DNA of 64,000 nucleotides. Source: Acidimicrobiales bacterium (GTDB lineage: Bacteria; Actinomycetota; Acidimicrobiia; Acidimicrobiales; SHLQ01). This document shows positions 8,422 to 15,926 of the stretch, in pieces. Numbering within the stretch: the stretch's first letter is position 1; the number at the start of each line of letters is the position of its first letter. The notes beneath the pieces were generated by a model. That model was not told the origin of the DNA. It saw only the letters and a list, made by a program, of their open reading frames with translations, and ran no database searches. Made by a program: the position numbers and the translations under genes. Where the stretch lies: the NCBI GenBank assembly GCA_020628865.1, contig JAHDEJ010000019.1, positions 1-64,000 on the forward strand, in the 5' to 3' direction.

Positions 8422-8641
8422 CTAGGCAACCACCGAGCGTTGAGTTGGTTGCGGAGTTCCTGACCCTCATATGGATGGGTGCCGGTGCGCGTGTGGCTGC
8501 CCTTCAACGTTTCAGCCACTAGATCCACAAGGGTCTCCGACCCCGGCTTCCCAGCCCGTTGCTTCGGATGGTCATACCCAGCCATGTCAGCACTTCTTCT
8601 CCCTCGGCGAACCTAACAGCGGCCACCGACACCGGCGCCAC

Positions 8642-8681
8642 CGCCTGGCTTGACCCATATCTGTGAGCCAAGCCAGGCGGC
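8642..8681 (-). terminator. Hairpin downstream of the 106-residue gene
   Basis: A perfect 12-base inverted repeat (CCGCCTGGCTTG at 8642-8653 and its complement at 8670-8681) with a 16-base loop begins 10 bases past the stop of the small gene on its strand. It lacks a U-run, so it is a terminator or RNA-stabilising hairpin only by position and strength. The rest of the 269-base gap up to 8421 shows no gene that I can support. Confidence 0.5.
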
Positions 8682-8690
8682 CGCGTTGTC

Positions 8691-9011
8691 CTACAGCTTC
8701 TTCGGGATCACCGGCCGAGGCGTACGCCCGGTTCGGAGCGTCCGAAGAGCACTGCTCAAGGGGCCGGCCAGGCTGTGCGGCAATTCGCCGGTGCCCAGGG
8801 CATCCTCGATAGACGTGCAAAGGACATCCAGCTCCACCTCGGGCCCGTCTTCGAGCTGTTCCATCGCCGGGTCCAGCGTGGAAGCAGTGTTCGGGTCGTA
8901 GGCGGTGTGGAGGTACATCGACGCGTTCTCCACCGCCGCACGAACTCGAAAATACTCACCCGAGTTGGCTAAAGTGATGTAGTGTTTACTTGACTTGAAA
9001 GAGTCCGGCAC
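8691..9011 (-). CDS. Small island protein of unknown function
   Basis: A 106-residue soluble acidic protein that I do not recognise. Its N-terminal half is helix-rich (KHYITLANSGEYFRVRAAVENASMYLHTAYD). The middle carries an acidic stretch (LEDGPEVELDVLCTSIEDAL), and the tail is basic (RTLRTGRTPRPVIPKKL). It is accepted as real because its GTG start has a perfect AGGAG nine bases upstream and a strong hairpin follows its stop. That AGGAG sits inside a palindrome (9021-9038), so translation may be regulated. It is the promoter-proximal gene of the island's minus-strand set, separated by 269 bases from the membrane-protein gene. Confidence 0.6.
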   Translation of the reverse strand: MPDSFKSSKHYITLANSGEYFRVRAAVENASMYLHTAYDPNTASTLDPAMEQLEDGPEVELDVLCTSIEDALGTGELPHSLAGPLSSALRTLRTGRTPRPVIPKKL

Positions 9012-9020
9012 TTGTGAGTG

Positions 9021-9059
9021 CTCCTAACTTGTTAGGAGACCCTGCGGGAACAGGGTCTC
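9021..9059 (-). promoter_or_regulatory. Leader with mutually exclusive hairpins hiding a ribosome binding site
   Basis: On the minus strand, directly before the GTG at 9011, the transcript reads two hairpins. One is GAGACCCTG TTCCCG CAGGGTCTC (9059-9036). The other is CTCCTAAC AA GTTAGGAG (9038-9021). They share bases 9036-9038, so their full forms exclude each other. The 3' arm of the second contains the AGGAG ribosome binding site. Closing the second hairpin would block translation, while a fully formed first hairpin would weaken it. This is the architecture of a translational switch; the ligand or trigger is unknown. Confidence 0.5.
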
Positions 9060-9077
9060 ATAATTGCTGTGGTTCGT

Positions 9078-9116
9078 GAACCCCCGTCAGCCGGTTTTCC
9101 CGGTAGGCGGGGGTTC
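9078..9116 (-). terminator. Strong GC hairpin upstream of the small-gene leader
   Basis: GAACCCCCG (9078-9086) pairs with CGGGGGTTC (9108-9116), and an inner CCGG/CCGG pair (9091-9094, 9100-9103) closes a short loop. It resembles the terminator hairpins seen between actinophage genes, but no U-run follows on either strand. It could instead be the first element of the structured leader. Confidence 0.4.
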
Positions 9117-9614
9117 GCTGCGTTTCTGACAACACAGAGTGACGCCAGATCGCCAAGGAACGATTCTACATCCTTGTAATTACAGCCTTCAAGGTTTGCG
9201 GTGACCCCATTGCGGCTGACCACTCTTCGCGTTTGCCCGCGCGCTCCATGGCGGCCCGCCCGCCGCCACTCGGCCGCCAATACGGGCACGGAGGGTGAGT
9301 ATTACAATTTCATTACGGTATCGAATGTGAAGTTCGTCACATCGATTTTTCACATAGTGTCCCCACCCCCACCCGAAAAACGCGCGAAAACGTACTTTTC
9401 GCCCACATTGGCATCAACTTCAACAGTTTGCGAGTAGTTGTTCAAGAACTACTGCGGTTGTCTCTCTCCCGGGCTCGCACGCCCCGCATGAAGGCTCGAC
9501 ACATCCAACACGTCGGCATCGCTGCCACATCACCTTGCGCCCCGCGCAGCGTCCCGGCCTCGTTCGTTCGGTCTTCAGCATGAGTTGTCATTACGCCAGA
9601 ATGCTAAGTTATGC

Positions 9615-10118
9615 CTGCCGATTCTCGGTCCGAGCACGCTCTGGCTGCTGCGTTCCGTCGCCATGCGCTTCGACGTCGAGCCGGACGGATTCACGATGCA
9701 TCTGGAGGAACAGTCGGCGTCCCTCGGCATCCGCTCGAACGGCGGCCGCAACAATGCCTTCCAACGGTCGCTGCATCGGCTGGTCGGCTTCAACATGGGT
9801 CGGACCGTCGACGAGCGCACGCTCGAGATCCGGCGGGTGATGCCGCCGCTGCACACCGGCCAGGTCCGCCGGCTGTCCACGCGACTCCAACGGTTGCATC
9901 ACGACGCCATGCAGCGCCGAGACGAACACCGCAAGGAGGATTCGCACCGCGCCAGCAAGGTCGCCTACACGTTGCTCCAACTGGGCGACAGCCCCGACCT
10001 CGTCGAACAGCAGCTCGTGAGTTGGGGGGTCGATCCGGGCCCGGCACACGATGCCGTCAACGAAGCGTGGGCGGCAAAGGCCCGATCCGATCGGGCGTCG
10101 TCGATCCCGGCGGCCTGA
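9615..10118 (+). pseudogene. 5'-truncated duplicate of the gene at 5939
   Basis: This copy holds codons 41 to 207 of the conserved hypothetical protein and lacks its first 40 codons, its promoter and its ribosome binding site. Foreign sequence is joined upstream. The open frame can be extended a few codons leftwards, but no good start signal precedes it. The absence of decay in 168 codons indicates a very recent duplication, gene conversion, or an artefact of assembly. Confidence 0.85.
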
Positions 10119-10134
10119 GCACTGCGGTCAGCGC
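9615..10134. repeat. 520-bp direct repeat, right copy
   Basis: Right-hand partner of 6059-6578. Its last 7 bases (10128-10134) also form the stop and final codon region of the BtuF-like gene, so this end still carries the original right-hand chromosomal context. The left boundary joins foreign DNA in the middle of the reading frame. Confidence 0.95.
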
Positions 10135-11192
10135 TTGTGGATGAGCTCGGCCAGCGCACCGATGCCATCCACGAGCGACGGGCCGGGGCGCACGATGAAC
10201 CGATCGGCGTCGATGGCGTGCGTCCTGCCCGACCGGACCGCCGGGAGACCGGCAACCTCGGGCCGTTCAAGGACCAGTTCGAGTTGGGCCTCCGCCTCCT
10301 CCTCGCTGAACCCGCACGGGGCGACGATCAGCACGTCAGCCTCGGACGCGGCGACATCCTCCCAGGTCATCGCCGACGATCGACCGCCGGGATGGGCCAG
10401 CACGGGCTGACCACCGGCCGCTCGGATCTGATCGGGAATCCAATGGCCGGGCCCGTAGGGCGGGTCCGGCCATTCCAACAGCAACACCCGCGGCCGCTCG
10501 ACGCGGGAGAGCTCGATGGAGGCCGCCACTCGTTCGCGCAGACGATCGACGTCGGCGAGCGCTGCCGCACCGGCACCGGCCCGTCGACCGAGTTCCTCGA
10601 TACCGTCGAGCACCTCGGTCAGGTTCATCGGGTCGTAGCTGAAGATGTTGTCGGTGCAGCCGAGGTCGGCCACGGCAGCCTCGACCTCACCGGACGGCAA
10701 CGCACAGACACGGCACAGGTCCTGGGTGACGATCAGATCCGGGGCAAGGCCGGCGAGGAGATCCCGATCGAGCTCGTAGAGCTGACGGCCCTCGGCCATC
10801 GCTGTCCGAATGATCTCGTCGATCTCGGCCGGGCTCGCATCGGGGGGAATGATGGTGTCGGTGACCTTCGGCGGAAGATCGGCCCCGTCCGGCATCGAAC
10901 ACTCGTAGGTGACTCCCACGATGCGATCGGCGAGCCCAAGAAACACCAACATGTCGGTGGCGGCCGGCAGGAGCGAGACGATGCGTTGTGGCGCATTCTT
11001 CGCTGCCGTCGTCTGTGTCATGCGATCACGATACGGGCAGTGGCGACATCCGGAGTTGCAGCAGTGACCTCTCGCCAGGTGATGTGCCGCTGTCATGACG
11101 AAGAGTCCGGAGAACGGATCGAGGTATCCGGCCTCTCCCCGGGCCACGGCCGCGTCGTGTGCGGCCTGTTGTTCGGGTTGCAGCGACGTCAC
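10128..11192 (-). CDS. DUF5522-BtuF-like cobalamin-binding fusion protein
   Basis: A 354-residue frame with two parts. Residues 1 to about 57 are a DUF5522 domain (YLDPFSGLFVMTAAHHLARG, then CCNSGCRHCPY, a probable metal-binding cysteine knuckle). From about residue 70 there is a BtuF/FepB-type periplasmic-binding fold (RIVSLLPAATDMLVFLGLADRIVGVT, IVTQDLCRVCALP, YGPGHWIPDQIRAAGG). No stop separates them, so the methionine at 11021 is either internal or a second start. No signal peptide is seen, so this is probably not an exported transporter subunit; cytoplasmic cobalamin-binding homologues of this type exist. The GTG at 11192 is chosen as the first start before DUF5522. The end lies inside the right repeat copy. 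Confidence 0.72.
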   Translation of the reverse strand: MTSLQPEQQAAHDAAVARGEAGYLDPFSGLFVMTAAHHLARGHCCNSGCRHCPYRDRMTQTTAAKNAPQRIVSLLPAATDMLVFLGLADRIVGVTYECSMPDGADLPPKVTDTIIPPDASPAEIDEIIRTAMAEGRQLYELDRDLLAGLAPDLIVTQDLCRVCALPSGEVEAAVADLGCTDNIFSYDPMNLTEVLDGIEELGRRAGAGAAALADVDRLRERVAASIELSRVERPRVLLLEWPDPPYGPGHWIPDQIRAAGGQPVLAHPGGRSSAMTWEDVAASEADVLIVAPCGFSEEEAEAQLELVLERPEVAGLPAVRSGRTHAIDADRFIVRPGPSLVDGIGALAELIHKR

Positions 11193-11225
11193 GGGTGAAG
11201 TCTGCCAGCGGCAACGTCCGGTAGC

Positions 11226-12479
11226 GTGACCGGCGTGGTACCCAGGTCCATCGGTGGATTTCCGGTCGTCGGCATCATCGGCACGGACGGCGACGTGGTC
11301 GCCTACGCGGGCGAGCACCCCGAACATGGCACCGTGGCGATGACGATCCTGTCTTCGGTTGCGGCGAAGACTCCCGGCGCTGTGGAGGAGTACCTCAGCG
11401 AATGCGAGCGTCGATCGGCTGACCCGGCCGAGGCCGACGTACACATTGCGCACGGTCTCGATGGTGAGGTTCCCTATTCGATCACAAAGATTCGGGGAAT
11501 CGCTCCGACCATCCATCCGTTGCCTCCACCCGTCAATCGCATGCGTCGCCGCCTCCTGCTCGCCCTTGCGGCAACGCTCATCGTCGCAGTGATCCTGTCG
11601 GTGCTCCGGAGCAGCGACGTTGCGACCCTCTCACCCGACGAGCGCAGCTGGGCCGTCGACCTCGTCGGCGAGTGGGACCGAACCGAAGCCGATGTGCCGT
11701 TGACCCTCACGGCGACCGATACCGACAGTCCGCTCGTCGTACGTGGTGCAGTCCAACCGGATGCGCCGAGTGCAGCTGCGGCACTCGAGGCCATTCGAAC
11801 GTCCCTTGCCGCGGCGGAGTCCTTCGTCACGGTGGATCGGTTCGACGAGCCGTGGAGCACCGGCGCCGACGTCGTCGATGCCGATGGCGGCGACCGGCTC
11901 ATCCGGATCGTGGACCGCCCCTGTGCAGCCTTCGTGCTGACCGTCGAGTCCACCGATGGCGCCTTCTCCCCTGAGGCACGCGCTGAAGCAGAAGCCCTGT
12001 CGGCAACCTTCCGGCGGATCGGCGTTCCCGCAACCTTCGAGAAAGGCGCAGAGGCACCGGACGGATTCGACTCGATCGACCAGAACGGCGTGCGCATCGC
12101 GCTTCCCGCCGATTCGCTCGTCGACGGCGACAGCACCGCCTGCCTTTCCGCCGAACTCGCCGACACGAACCAGACCGTCACACTCGACTGGGTCGCGGGA
12201 GCGGACGAAGCCGGCCGGTTGGCGGAATGGGAGGCCGACGTGGATGCCGTCGGCGGAACGGTCGTGTCCGAGGCCGTGACCGGCCGCGGCAAGCAGCGGC
12301 GTGTGGCCACGACGGACGGTGGCAGCCTCGTTCGGTACGTGGTCGAGGATGGCTCAGGTGTCTACAGCGTCGACTTCTCCGCCCCGGGAGTGGCCGAGCT
12401 GGGGGCCAGCGATCTCGTTGTCTTCGACCTGATTGCGTCGACCTTCGAGGTCACCGGGACGAGCGCAGATCCTTCGTGA
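11226..12479 (+). CDS. Hypothetical membrane-anchored protein
   Basis: A 417-residue protein that I do not recognise. The first 105 residues look cytoplasmic and resemble a short sensor-like domain (VVGIIGTDGDVVAYAGEHPEHGTVAM). A single membrane helix follows near 108-128 (RRRLLLALAATLIVAVILSVL). The remaining 290 residues are predicted outside the membrane and are acidic, without repeats or a catalytic motif. Start is a GTG at 11226; a second GTG at 11235 is possible. It diverges from the DUF5522-BtuF gene with only 33 bases between start codons and overlaps the convergent acetyltransferase by 29 bases. Confidence 0.65.
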   Translation: MTGVVPRSIGGFPVVGIIGTDGDVVAYAGEHPEHGTVAMTILSSVAAKTPGAVEEYLSECERRSADPAEADVHIAHGLDGEVPYSITKIRGIAPTIHPLPPPVNRMRRRLLLALAATLIVAVILSVLRSSDVATLSPDERSWAVDLVGEWDRTEADVPLTLTATDTDSPLVVRGAVQPDAPSAAAALEAIRTSLAAAESFVTVDRFDEPWSTGADVVDADGGDRLIRIVDRPCAAFVLTVESTDGAFSPEARAEAEALSATFRRIGVPATFEKGAEAPDGFDSIDQNGVRIALPADSLVDGDSTACLSAELADTNQTVTLDWVAGADEAGRLAEWEADVDAVGGTVVSEAVTGRGKQRRVATTDGGSLVRYVVEDGSGVYSVDFSAPGVAELGASDLVVFDLIASTFEVTGTSADPS

Positions 12480-12873
12480 AGTACCGAATCGTCGGCAACT
12501 CCTCATAGGCCATCCCGTTCCAGAAGGCGAGCCCGGCCTCGTTGTCCTCGAAGACGGACAGCCGGAGGTGCACCACACCCGCATCGAAAAATCGTTGCTC
12601 CACCGCGTCGACGATCGCCCGACCGAAACCGTTGCCGCGATGCTCGGGATGCACGGCAACCCGCTTGAGCCAGCCCCGGTGGTTGTCGTAACAACCCATG
12701 GCGACGGCGACGAGCGATCCGTCCATCTCACCGACGACGAAGAATCCGTCGTCTTCTCGTAGCCGTTCGAGCGCTTCCGCCCGATCGACCTCGGCACCGC
12801 CGCCCAGCCCGGCGGCCGACCAGACTGCGAGGATCTCCTCGACGTCGTCGACGGAGGCGGAGCGGACGTCCAT
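12451..12873 (-). CDS. GNAT family N-acetyltransferase
   Basis: A 140-residue acetyltransferase of the GNAT fold. It transfers an acetyl group from acetyl-CoA to an amine. The acetyl-CoA loop is visible as LKRVAVHPEHRGNGFGRAIVDAVE (V-x-P-x-x-R-G-x-G-x-G), followed by LRLSVFEDNEAGLAFWNGMAYEE typical of the C-terminal strand and helix. It probably starts at the ATG whose first base overlaps the aminopeptidase stop (TGATG); a GTG three bases upstream is an alternative. The acceptor substrate is unknown. The gene is translationally coupled to pepA. Confidence 0.82.
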   Translation of the reverse strand: MDVRSASVDDVEEILAVWSAAGLGGGAEVDRAEALERLREDDGFFVVGEMDGSLVAVAMGCYDNHRGWLKRVAVHPEHRGNGFGRAIVDAVEQRFFDAGVVHLRLSVFEDNEAGLAFWNGMAYEELPTIRYFTKDLRSSR

Positions 12874-14318
12874 CACTGCCAGGTGCGGGCCAGCTGCACC
12901 AGGGTGCGCACGCCGAAGCCGGTGCCACCCTTTCGGTTCTCAGGATCTTCGCTGTCGGTCCAGGCGGGGCCGGCGATGTCGAGGTGCACCCATGGGATGT
13001 CTTCGGCCACGAAGTTCTGGAGGATCAGTCCGGCCGTGATCGCACCGCCATGCGAGCCACCGATGTTCTTCATGTCCGCCACGGACGACTCGAACTGGGA
13101 GCTGTAGTCCGCGGGCAGCGGAAGCTGCCACACACGCTCGTCGGCCGCTTCGGCAGCGGCCTTCACGGTCGCGGCGAAGTCGTCGTCGTTGCTCATGAGC
13201 CCGGCGATCTTCGGACCGAGCGCCACCATGCATGCCCCGGTCAGTGTGGCCAGGTCGATGATTGCATCTGGCTTGGCCTCGCTGGCGAGGCTCAAGGCGT
13301 CGGCGAGGATGAGCCGTCCTTCGGCATCGGTGTTGAGGACCTCGATGGTCTTGCCGTTTCGGATCTTCAGCACATCGCCGGGGCGGGTGGCGTCGCCACC
13401 GAGCATGTTGTCGGTGAGGGGCAGATAGGCCTTCACCCGGACACCGACGTCGACGGCCTTCAAGGCGCTCATTGCGCCGATGACGGCGGCTGCGCCGCCC
13501 ATGTCGCACTTCATGGTCATCATGCCGGCGCCGGTCTTGATGGAGAGACCGCCCGCATCGAAGGTCACGCCCTTGCCGACGAACGCCAGCGTGCTCGTGA
13601 CCTTCCCCTTCGGGGTCCAGGTCAGCTCCACGAATCGCGGCGGGTTGGTGGATCCCCGGTTCACCCCGAGCAGACCGCCGAGCTTCGCCCGCTTGATCGC
13701 TGCCAGGTCCATGACCTTGCAGGTGAGCCCCGCAGACTTCGCCATCGCCTGCACGCGGGTCGCCAGCTCCGGCGGTGTGAGCGTTCCGCCGGGCTCGTTG
13801 ACGAGCGTACGGGCCAGCATCTGGCCTTCGGCGATGGCTGCGCCGACGGCAAGTCCGTTCTTCACCGCGGCCGATGTGGTGCCAACGATCGTGACCTTCT
13901 TGAGGTCGTTGCGGGCGGGCTTCGACTTGTACGTCTCGAAGCGATAGGCGCCGAGTTCGAGTCCTTCGGCGAGTGCCTCGGCTGCCGCTCCCTGGTCGAG
14001 GCCGTCGATCTCCTTCACCGCATCGGCGATGAGCGAGAGTGCCACCTGCTTGTGCCGTCGGGTGGCCCGAGCGAAGCCGGCTCCCGCACGTCGCAGCGCG
14101 TTGGCGGTGAAGTCCTCGGCCGGCCCGAGGCCAACGGCGGCCCGGAGACCATCGGCCGTCTCCACGATCATCGTCTTGCCGAGGCTGCCGTCGAATCCGC
14201 GACTCTCGAGGACTGCGCTCGGCAGGTTCTCGGGAAGGTCTGCGCCCTTGAAGATGCCGATGCCGACGAGCTCGGCGGCGGCGGGTGCGGAACGGGCGGT
14301 GGAGAGTGTGAGTGCCAT
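12873..14318 (-). CDS. pepA: Leucyl aminopeptidase, M17 family
   Basis: A 481-residue cytosolic aminopeptidase that removes N-terminal residues, preferably leucine, using two metal ions. The catalytic C-terminal domain shows FVGKGVTFDAGGLSIKTGAG, KCDMGGAAAV, and the family signature NTDAEGRLILADAL with its metal-binding aspartate and glutamate. The N-terminal third is the usual non-catalytic domain. Length is normal. ATG 14318 is chosen over the in-frame TTG two codons upstream. It is the first gene of a pair with the acetyltransferase and diverges from ung. Confidence 0.95.
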   Translation of the reverse strand: MALTLSTARSAPAAAELVGIGIFKGADLPENLPSAVLESRGFDGSLGKTMIVETADGLRAAVGLGPAEDFTANALRRAGAGFARATRRHKQVALSLIADAVKEIDGLDQGAAAEALAEGLELGAYRFETYKSKPARNDLKKVTIVGTTSAAVKNGLAVGAAIAEGQMLARTLVNEPGGTLTPPELATRVQAMAKSAGLTCKVMDLAAIKRAKLGGLLGVNRGSTNPPRFVELTWTPKGKVTSTLAFVGKGVTFDAGGLSIKTGAGMMTMKCDMGGAAAVIGAMSALKAVDVGVRVKAYLPLTDNMLGGDATRPGDVLKIRNGKTIEVLNTDAEGRLILADALSLASEAKPDAIIDLATLTGACMVALGPKIAGLMSNDDDFAATVKAAAEAADERVWQLPLPADYSSQFESSVADMKNIGGSHGGAITAGLILQNFVAEDIPWVHLDIAGPAWTDSEDPENRKGGTGFGVRTLVQLARTWQ

Positions 14319-14402
14319 TCGCAAACCCTACCTGCCGAGCGTGCTGCGTCTTCTCACCAAGTGGGATGGAACCTGTGGTGTCCGCAACGGTAGGTTTCGG
14401 CG

Positions 14403-15065
14403 ATGGCGCCGACCACTGACTGGAACCCGATCCTGCGGGAGGAGTTCGAGAAGCCCTACTGGGCACAACTCCAACAGTTCGTCGCAGAGGAACGAGCGGC
14501 GGGACCGGTGTTCCCACCCCATGAGGATGTCTTCGCCGCCCTCCATCTGACGCCGTATGCGCAGACCCGAGTGCTGATTCTCGGGCAGGATCCGTACCAC
14601 GGACCCGGCCAGGCCCATGGCTTGTCCTTCTCCGTACAACATGGGGTCAAGACGCCTCCGTCGCTCCAGAACATCCACAAGGAACTCGAATCGGATCTCG
14701 GCCTGGCTCGTCCCGACCATGGCAATCTCGAGTCCTGGGCTCGCCAGGGTGTGCTGCTGCTGAACGCCACGTTGACCGTTCGGGCTCACGAGGCGGCCTC
14801 GCATCAAAAGCGCGGGTGGGAGACGTTCACGGACGAGGTCATCCGTGCGGTCAACGCAAAGCCGCAACGAGTCGTCTTCGTGTTGTGGGGCAGCTCGGCC
14901 CGACGCAAACGAGCGTTCATCGACACCAGCCGACATTCGATCGTGGAGTCACCTCACCCGTCGCCGCTTTCGGCCCACCGCGGGTTCTTCGGGAGCCGCC
15001 CGTTCAGTCGTACGAATGGCCTTCTCGAGGAAGCCGGGCTGGAACCGATCGATTGGTCGCTCTGA
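14403..15065 (+). CDS. ung: Uracil-DNA glycosylase family 1
   Basis: A 220-residue family-1 uracil-DNA glycosylase that excises uracil from DNA at the start of base-excision repair. The catalytic loop GQDPYHGPGQAHGLSFS (aspartate at residue 63), LLNATLTVR and the DNA-intercalating loop HPSPLSAHRGFFG (about 184) are complete. Length is standard. The last 62 bases overlap the convergent RarD-type gene, so the C-terminal ends of both proteins are encoded on opposite strands of the same DNA. Confidence 0.97.
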   Translation: MAPTTDWNPILREEFEKPYWAQLQQFVAEERAAGPVFPPHEDVFAALHLTPYAQTRVLILGQDPYHGPGQAHGLSFSVQHGVKTPPSLQNIHKELESDLGLARPDHGNLESWARQGVLLLNATLTVRAHEAASHQKRGWETFTDEVIRAVNAKPQRVVFVLWGSSARRKRAFIDTSRHSIVESPHPSPLSAHRGFFGSRPFSRTNGLLEEAGLEPIDWSL

Positions 15066-15924
15066 TCCGGCGTTGCTGCTGGAGCTCGTTGACGATCACA
15101 CAGGCGAGCGCCGCCCACACCAGGCCGAATCCAACGAATCGTGTGGCCGGCACCGACTCGGCAAATACGAGCCAGCCGACGAGGAACTGAGCGACGGGCA
15201 CGACGTACTGCAGCAGACCGACGACGGCCAGGGGCGCCTTCCGTGCGGCGTTGGCGAACAGGATCAGCGGCATCGCCGTGGCCAACCCGGCGAACGACAA
15301 CAGCAACCAGGTGATGGCTCGATCGTCTCCTCCCACCGACACGGAGGTGTCGATCCCGCGGATCAACAGAAACACGGCAGCGAACGGGGCCACGGCGGCC
15401 ATCTCCATCGTCAGCCCGTCGACCGCGTCCCACGGTCCGGTCTTGCGAACGTAGCCATAAATGGCGAACGACACGCCAAGGGCAAGAGCGACCGCCGGTA
15501 CGCCTCCTTGGAGCACAACCAGCCAGACGAGGCCGCCGGCCGCAAGCGCCACCGCGGCCTGTTGGAGGCGATCCAACCGCTCACCCAGCGCCACCACGGC
15601 GATGACCACGGACAAAACGGGACTGAGGAAATACCCGAGCGCGGCGCCGACCGCCTGATCGTTGGAGACCGCCCACAGGAAGACGGCCCAGTTCATGGTG
15701 ATGCACACCGTGCCGAGGAGGCCGTAGATCCACTTGCGGCGGGTCATCGACCGGAACGGCCACCGGCGACGAGACGCCCACCAGCCGCCGAGCACGGCCA
15801 CCCCCAGCAGGATCCGCCATGCGAGCTGGTCGACGGGATCGATGCTGTCCAGCTCCCGCCAGTAGAGCGCGCTGATCCCCCACCAGAGATCCGCAAGCAG
15901 AACGAGCAGGATCGGCCGTTGCAC
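15004..15924 (-). CDS. rarD: RarD/EamA family permease
   Basis: A 306-residue membrane protein with about ten predicted helices in two five-helix repeats, the EamA drug/metabolite transporter architecture. PILLVLLADLWWGISALYW at the start, LLGTVCITMNWAVFLWAVSN and GYFLSPVLSVVIAVVALGERL match the RarD subgroup, first described from chloramphenicol-sensitivity studies and with transport substrate still unsure. The GTG at 15924 is chosen because it lies two bases after the stop of the upstream hydrolase, and because further upstream codons encode no membrane sequence. It probably belongs to the transcript beginning at the Ku gene or the isochorismatase. Confidence 0.85.
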   Translation of the reverse strand: MQRPILLVLLADLWWGISALYWRELDSIDPVDQLAWRILLGVAVLGGWWASRRRWPFRSMTRRKWIYGLLGTVCITMNWAVFLWAVSNDQAVGAALGYFLSPVLSVVIAVVALGERLDRLQQAAVALAAGGLVWLVVLQGGVPAVALALGVSFAIYGYVRKTGPWDAVDGLTMEMAAVAPFAAVFLLIRGIDTSVSVGGDDRAITWLLLSFAGLATAMPLILFANAARKAPLAVVGLLQYVVPVAQFLVGWLVFAESVPATRFVGFGLVWAALACVIVNELQQQRRIRATNRSVPARLPREGHSYD

Positions 15925-15926
15925 TC

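Larger units (their letters stand above)
6579..9614. mobile_element. Inserted 3.0-kb island between the two repeat copies
   Basis: This 3036-base segment lies between two copies of a 520-base direct repeat and breaks what would otherwise be a convergent pair (hypothetical gene and BtuF-like gene). Its base composition is visibly less GC-rich than its flanks, and its reading frames use more A/T-ending codons. It carries three minus-strand genes (DUF4145 protein, membrane protein, 106-residue protein) and about 600 bases of non-coding, hairpin-rich DNA at its right end. No integrase, transposase, resolvase or replication gene is visible, so it is either a non-autonomous element or a remnant. 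The call of mobile element is an inference from the duplicated end and composition. Confidence 0.65.
9012..9614. other. Non-coding right end of the island
   Basis: About 600 bases without a supported gene. From left to right they hold the three tandem hairpins of the leader (9021-9116), then a mixed stretch. An A/T-rich patch follows (about 9298-9440, with TTTCATTACGGTATCGAATG and a run of C and A tracts), then an interrupted palindrome AGTAGTT GTTCAAG AACTACT at 9433-9453. Finally there is an unusual junction sequence just before the truncated gene copy. The patch could be a promoter, a recombination site or an origin remnant; nothing decides between these. Confidence 0.45.

Noticed and set aside
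9021-9059. Possible integron attC site
   Set aside because: The terminal GTTAGGA/TCCTAAC does not fit the GTTRRRY/RYYYAAC core ends, spacing is too short and no integron integrase is near.
9078-9116. Possible tRNA remnant at the island edge
   Set aside because: GGGGGTTC recalls a T-arm, but there is no anticodon arm, D-arm or acceptor pairing at the right distances.
9032-9289. 85-codon minus-strand frame upstream of the small island gene
   Set aside because: It runs through all three hairpins of the leader, has no ribosome binding site and matches no family that I know. It could be a leader peptide but cannot be supported.
6579-9614. Phage or ICE identity of the island
   Set aside because: No integrase, excisionase, relaxase, capsid or replication gene could be found in the 3036 bases.
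12940-14517. Arg-rich frame on the same strand as pepA and one opposite it
   Set aside because: Both lack family motifs, and pepA is complete with its signature NTDAEGRL.
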